A stretch of 19,322 bases of DNA from Kangiellaceae bacterium. Lineage in GTDB: Bacteria > Pseudomonadota > Gammaproteobacteria > Enterobacterales > Kangiellaceae. Shown piece after piece: positions 16,275-19,322 of this stretch. The notes beneath the pieces were generated by a model, which saw only the letters and a program-made list of their open reading frames with translations, was not told the DNA's origin and ran no database searches. The translations under genes were made by a program, and so were the position numbers. The first letter of the stretch is position 1; each line of letters starts with the position of its first letter. The stretch covers positions 1 through 19,322 of the forward strand of contig JAUUYO010000028.1 of NCBI GenBank assembly GCA_030590405.1, read 5' to 3'.

Positions 16275-17405
16275 TTAATTTTTTTCGACATCATCTATCG
16301 GTGGCACATCCATATCGCGTGCTTGATAGAAATCCATGACAAAGTCGTCGAATGTACCGGTTTCTATCGCGTTTCGCAATCCCTGCATCAAATCTTGGTA
16401 ATAATGTAAATTATGGATAGTCGCCAACTCGGCGCCAAACATCTCGCCGCATTTATCTAAATGATGTAAATAAGCCCGACTATAATTTCGACAGGTATAG
16501 CATCCGCAGGCATCATCGATTGGCCCAGAATCCTTTTTATTGGGACTATTGCGCAGTCTTACAATGCCTGTACGGGTAAAAAGGTGACCATTTCGGGCAT
16601 TTCGGGTAGGCATCACACAATCAAACATATCAATGCCTCGACGAACCGATTCCACTAAATCTTCCGGTTTACCTACGCCCATTAAGTAACGCGGCTTTTC
16701 AGAGGGCATTTTACCAGTTAGATTGTCTAAAATCATTTTCATTTCTTGTTTGGATTCACCCACCGACAGTCCGCCAATAGCATAGCCATCAAAAGCGATA
16801 TCGGTTAACCCTTGCAAGGAAATATCTCTGAGATCGGGGTACATACCGCCTTGCACGATACCAAACAGGGCCGAAGGATTATCTCCATGAGCCACTTTGG
16901 AGCGCTCCGCCCAACGCAAACTTAATTGCATGGAGGTTTCCGCTTGCTGATGAGTCGCTGGATAAGGGGTGCATTCATCAAAAATCATCACAATATCAGA
17001 GCCGAGTTCTCTTTGAACCTGCATCGATTCTTCTGGCCCCAGAAAAACTTTATCGCCATTAATTGGCGAGCGAAAAGTCACGCCTTTCTCAGTGATTTTT
17101 CTAAGTTCGCCTAAACTGAATACTTGAAAACCGCCTGAATCAGTCAAAATCGGCCCTTGCCAATTCATAAAATCATGTAGATCACCGTGTAGCTTGACTA
17201 CCTCAGTACCAGGACGGAGCATCAAATGAAAGGTATTGCCCAAAACAATCTCAGCGCCCGTCTCTCGTACTCGCTCTGGAGACATAGCTTTCACCGAACC
17301 ATAGGTTCCGACAGGCATAAAAGCTGGCGTTTCGATGGTGCCACGCTCAAACGTTATTTGACCACGGCGAGCTTTACCATCAGTTGTTAATAAATTAAAT
17401 TTCAT
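16275..17405 (-). CDS. tgt: tRNA-guanine transglycosylase (queuosine)
   Basis: Exchanges guanine-34 for preQ1 in the anticodon of tRNA-Asp, Asn, His and Tyr. The 376-residue product has the TIM-barrel features of bacterial Tgt. NTFHLMLRPG and the DSGGFQVFSLGELRK block hold the first active-site aspartate. Next come YAIGGLSVGE, YLMGVGKPEDLVE and the FDCVMPTRNARNG block, which holds the nucleophilic aspartate. The zinc site is CGCYTCRNYSRAYLHHL with the later NLHYY histidine. The length agrees with the E. coli protein. The ATG at 17405 is preceded by AAGAGA about eight bases away. It follows queA by 36 bp, so the two act in one pathway and probably in one transcript. Confidence 0.97.
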   Translation of the reverse strand: MKFNLLTTDGKARRGQITFERGTIETPAFMPVGTYGSVKAMSPERVRETGAEIVLGNTFHLMLRPGTEVVKLHGDLHDFMNWQGPILTDSGGFQVFSLGELRKITEKGVTFRSPINGDKVFLGPEESMQVQRELGSDIVMIFDECTPYPATHQQAETSMQLSLRWAERSKVAHGDNPSALFGIVQGGMYPDLRDISLQGLTDIAFDGYAIGGLSVGESKQEMKMILDNLTGKMPSEKPRYLMGVGKPEDLVESVRRGIDMFDCVMPTRNARNGHLFTRTGIVRLRNSPNKKDSGPIDDACGCYTCRNYSRAYLHHLDKCGEMFGAELATIHNLHYYQDLMQGLRNAIETGTFDDFVMDFYQARDMDVPPIDDVEKN

Positions 17406-17441
17406 TGATTAATCTCTTTTCTGGCACCTGGCAGCTAATCA

Positions 17442-18485
17442 CTAAATTTTGCTCTCAATAAACATCGCATCGCCATAACTAAAAAACCGATATTGTTGTT
17501 CGATTGCGTATTTATAAGCCTTTAATATCAAGTCCTTACCAGCAAATGCGCTCACTAGCATTAATAAGGTCGACTCAGACAAATGAAAATTAGTGATTAG
17601 GGCGTCTACCGACTTAAATTGATATCCCGGATAAATAAATATATCCGTTTCTCCACAAGATGATTCTAATTCACCTGATGCTGATGCTGATTCCAGACAA
17701 CGCACCGAAGTAGTCCCCACACAAATCACACGCCCATCGTTAGCCTTGGTTTTGGCAACTAAATCCACCACCGATTGCGGCACTTCATACCATTCTGAAT
17801 GCATTTGATGTTCCAGAATATTGTCCACTCTAATCGGCGAAAAAGTCCCTGCGCCTACATGTAAGGTGACAAAGTCCATTGCCACACCTTTTTGTTTCAA
17901 TTGTTTGATTAAATCTTCATCAAAATGAAGACCGGCAGTCGGCGCGGCAACCGCTCCCTGCTTTTCGGCATAAACTGTTTGATAACGCTGTTTATCAAAC
18001 TCGTCCGCTTTTCTCTGAATATAAGGCGGCAACGGCATTGAGCCATATTGTTCAACCAGCTCAAGCAGTGGTAAATCATTAATGCATTCAAGCTTAAAGA
18101 AAGCGCCGTCTCGACCAGTGACGGCTAATATAAAATTGTCGGCGATAATTATTGTGGCACCTGCTTTAGGTGTATTACTGGCTCTAAGTTGTGCAATGCA
18201 TTGGTCTTTATCCCCCCCTTTACCGGGGATCACTCTTTCTAATAAAACTTCAATTTTTCCACCGGTATCTCGTCTTCCCATCATTCGGGCAGGGATCACT
18301 TTAGTATTGTTAAATATCAGGCAGTCATTTGGCTGAATCAGGTTAATAATGTCATAAAAGTATTTATCGGCAATATGCCCCGTCTCTGGCTGTAAATCCA
18401 GCAGTCGGCTTTTCACTCTTTCTTCACATGGCTGATTGGCAATCAGTGAATCAGGCAAATCGAAATGGAAGTCTTGTTTTTGCAT
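17442..18485 (-). CDS. queA: S-adenosylmethionine:tRNA ribosyltransferase-isomerase QueA
   Basis: Transfers and rearranges the ribose of S-adenosylmethionine onto preQ1 in tRNA to make epoxyqueuosine. From the Met at 18485 the product is 347 residues. It starts MQKQDFHFDLPDSLIANQP, matching the usual QueA start, and carries RLLDL, NNTKVIPARM, APTAGLHFDEDL, LHVGAGTFSPIR and NFHLSESTLLMLVSAF, which are family blocks. The frame is open further upstream from a TTG at 18518, but the added 11 residues have no counterpart in the family and no ribosome site; the ATG also lacks a clear one. It heads the queA-tgt-yajC-secDF series and is divergent from the secreted-protein gene. Confidence 0.95.
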   Translation of the reverse strand: MQKQDFHFDLPDSLIANQPCEERVKSRLLDLQPETGHIADKYFYDIINLIQPNDCLIFNNTKVIPARMMGRRDTGGKIEVLLERVIPGKGGDKDQCIAQLRASNTPKAGATIIIADNFILAVTGRDGAFFKLECINDLPLLELVEQYGSMPLPPYIQRKADEFDKQRYQTVYAEKQGAVAAPTAGLHFDEDLIKQLKQKGVAMDFVTLHVGAGTFSPIRVDNILEHQMHSEWYEVPQSVVDLVAKTKANDGRVICVGTTSVRCLESASASGELESSCGETDIFIYPGYQFKSVDALITNFHLSESTLLMLVSAFAGKDLILKAYKYAIEQQYRFFSYGDAMFIESKI

Positions 18486-18552
18486 ATTAAAAATTTTAAA
18501 AGTACGGTTTAAAGGCAAAAAGGCAGGGGCGGGATTCTATCAGAAATTGCAC

Positions 18553-18576
18553 TGTAGGTAATCCGCAAAACCTACA
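18553..18576. promoter_or_regulatory. 7-bp inverted repeat near a candidate queA promoter
   Basis: TGTAGGT (18553-18559) and ACCTACA (18570-18576) are perfect inverted copies around 10 bases. On the minus strand TTACCT (about -35) and TAGAAT (-10, 18536-18541) with a 16-base spacer lie just downstream, so the right-hand part of the repeat overlaps the proposed -35. An operator is possible; the promoter assignment is weak. Confidence 0.3.
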
Positions 18577-18676
18577 TAAGATGGTGTAGAATGGTGTTTT
18601 TTGGTAAAAATGAGCTTTTTAAAGCTAAACTTACCGTAAATCCTGAAAACTGCTCTCTTGAACAAAAGGAAATCTT

Positions 18677-19210
18677 ATGAAAGTTATCAATTTATTGATT
18701 ATTACGTCCTTGCTTTTTGCAGCTAACTTAGCAAAAGCTCAACATAAACCATGCCATTACAAAACTTTCGAACGATTTCTATTAGTAGAAAAAACTGGAC
18801 ACAGGTTATCAGCACAAAGACCTGTAGGTGAGCTGGCCATCAGAATGGCTGATTTTGAAATTAGCTGTCCCTGGCAGTTAGAAACTGATCTCAACGGTGA
18901 TAGAAAAAAAGATTGGGTTGGTTTGTTGAAAAAAGATGGAAAGTATTCATATACCGCTTATATTTCTTCTCCCGGCAGCTATAAAACAATCAACATTATG
19001 GAGTTTCAATTTTTCCCCGAAGACACTCATATTGAAGTTATCTCAACAAAAGAGTTGGCACTTATGCTGGGAAACAAAAAAATCAAAAGTTCCGCAAAAT
19101 TTGCATTGGTTATCAATAAAATAAAGGAAAATTCACAAATTTATGCATGGGATGGAAAAACGCTTTCTTTCGCTCATTCTTATAAAGGTGCTTACTATCG
19201 AGTAGGGTGA
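18677..19210 (+). CDS. Secreted protein of unknown function, 3' end cut by a group II intron
   Basis: The 177-residue product starts with a signal peptide (MKVINLLIITSLLFAANLAKA, cleavage predicted after AKA before Gln) and so is exported to the periplasm or outside. The mature part contains a short FG-GAP/VCBS-like segment, TDLNGDRKKDWVGLL, that could bind calcium through its DLNGD loop. It has two cysteines (C26 and C64 by rough count) that might pair. I do not recognise the family. The ATG at 18677 has AAGGAAA at a suitable distance. The last codons, GTA GGG TGA at 19202-19210, lie in the 3' end of the group II intron on the opposite strand. The true C terminus is therefore missing or replaced, and the gene is probably truncated near its end. 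Confidence 0.8.
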   Translation: MKVINLLIITSLLFAANLAKAQHKPCHYKTFERFLLVEKTGHRLSAQRPVGELAIRMADFEISCPWQLETDLNGDRKKDWVGLLKKDGKYSYTAYISSPGSYKTINIMEFQFFPEDTHIEVISTKELALMLGNKKIKSSAKFALVINKIKENSQIYAWDGKTLSFAHSYKGAYYRVG

Positions 19211-19322
19211 GGCGCAAGCCTCATCCCTCTCACAGAACCGTACGTACGGACCTCGTATACGGCTCATGTAATTTACTATTTCTAATAATTAGAAGCAAGA
19301 ACCCCTGTTTTCACTTCATCTA
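19202..19322 (-). mobile_element. Group II intron, 3' end (partial, runs off the window)
   Basis: Read on the minus strand, domain V and domain VI of a group II intron are present, followed by a 3' end at about 19202. Domain IV and any reverse transcriptase/maturase gene would lie beyond the right edge. The 5' part, from 19322 to 19266, is AT-rich with a 13-codon open frame ending in TAG at 19284-19282, which could be the tail of a maturase but is too short to judge. The exact 3' splice point (TAC at 19204-19202) is inferred from the usual terminal A-pyrimidine. Confidence 0.85.
19205..19265 (-). ncRNA. Group II intron domains V and VI
   Basis: Domain V: GAGCCGTA (19265-19258) pairs with TACGGTTC (19242-19235), giving the AGC catalytic triad and the invariant G-U. 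A short upper stem TACG/CGTA with a five-base loop follows, with the conserved two-base bulge CG on the 3' side. The total is 31 bases against a usual 34, the loss being in the upper stem. Domain VI: GGG (19227-19225), unpaired A 19224, then TGAGGC (19223-19218), loop TTGC, GCCTCA (19213-19208) and CCC (19207-19205). The bulged A is the branch point that attacks the 5' splice site. Confidence 0.88.

Noticed and set aside
19282..19320. C-terminal tail of the intron's reverse transcriptase on the minus strand
   Set aside because: Only 13 codons before the window edge; a frame this short is expected by chance and no maturase motif is visible.

Overview
The window looks like a moderately AT-rich chromosomal stretch from a gammaproteobacterium. 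The support is a cysJIH cluster, the gene order queA-tgt-yajC-secD-secF, outer-membrane lipoprotein peptidases of the M13 and DUF885 families, and protein sequences close to the E. coli counterparts (CysB, CysH, CysI, QueA). A marine or Kangiella-like Oceanospirillales member is my guess only. Most genes are housekeeping. The accessory material lies in the intergenic gaps and at the right edge.

Left part (1-5250): assimilatory sulfate reduction. The C-terminal part of the LysR activator gene cysB enters from the left edge on the plus strand and is broken by a frameshift near base 25. It converges on the minus-strand operon cysJ-cysI-cysH (sulfite reductase flavoprotein, sulfite reductase hemoprotein, PAPS reductase), which would make sulfide for cysteine synthesis. 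The AT-rich leader upstream of cysJ carries a 13-bp tandem repeat and a 9-bp inverted repeat that could be regulatory.

Middle (5250-10760): a small unrecognised cytoplasmic protein, a DUF885 lipoprotein peptidase, a minus-strand QueF-like protein that lacks the catalytic cysteine, and an M13 (PepO/neprilysin-type) lipoprotein metallopeptidase. The gaps hold several inverted repeats: a perfect 14-bp one between the QueF-like gene and the M13 gene, a hairpin with 17-nt tandem repeats after DUF885, and a cluster of REP-like hairpins after the M13 gene.

Right part (10758-18518): all genes are on the minus strand. They are the DEAD-box helicase deaD, then (read in transcription order) queA, tgt, yajC, secD and secF. 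QueA and Tgt act in tRNA queuosine modification; YajC, SecD and SecF form the accessory complex of the Sec translocon. A good intrinsic terminator follows secF. A 63-bp palindromic REP/BIME-like element sits between yajC and secD.

Right edge (18677-19322): a secreted protein of unknown function on the plus strand runs into the 3' end of a group II intron lying on the minus strand. Domains V and VI, with the AGC triad, the two-base bulge and the bulged branch-point A, are recognisable base by base. The last two codons and the stop of the secreted-protein gene come from the intron, so this gene appears to have been cut by the insertion. The intron's reverse transcriptase would lie beyond the window.
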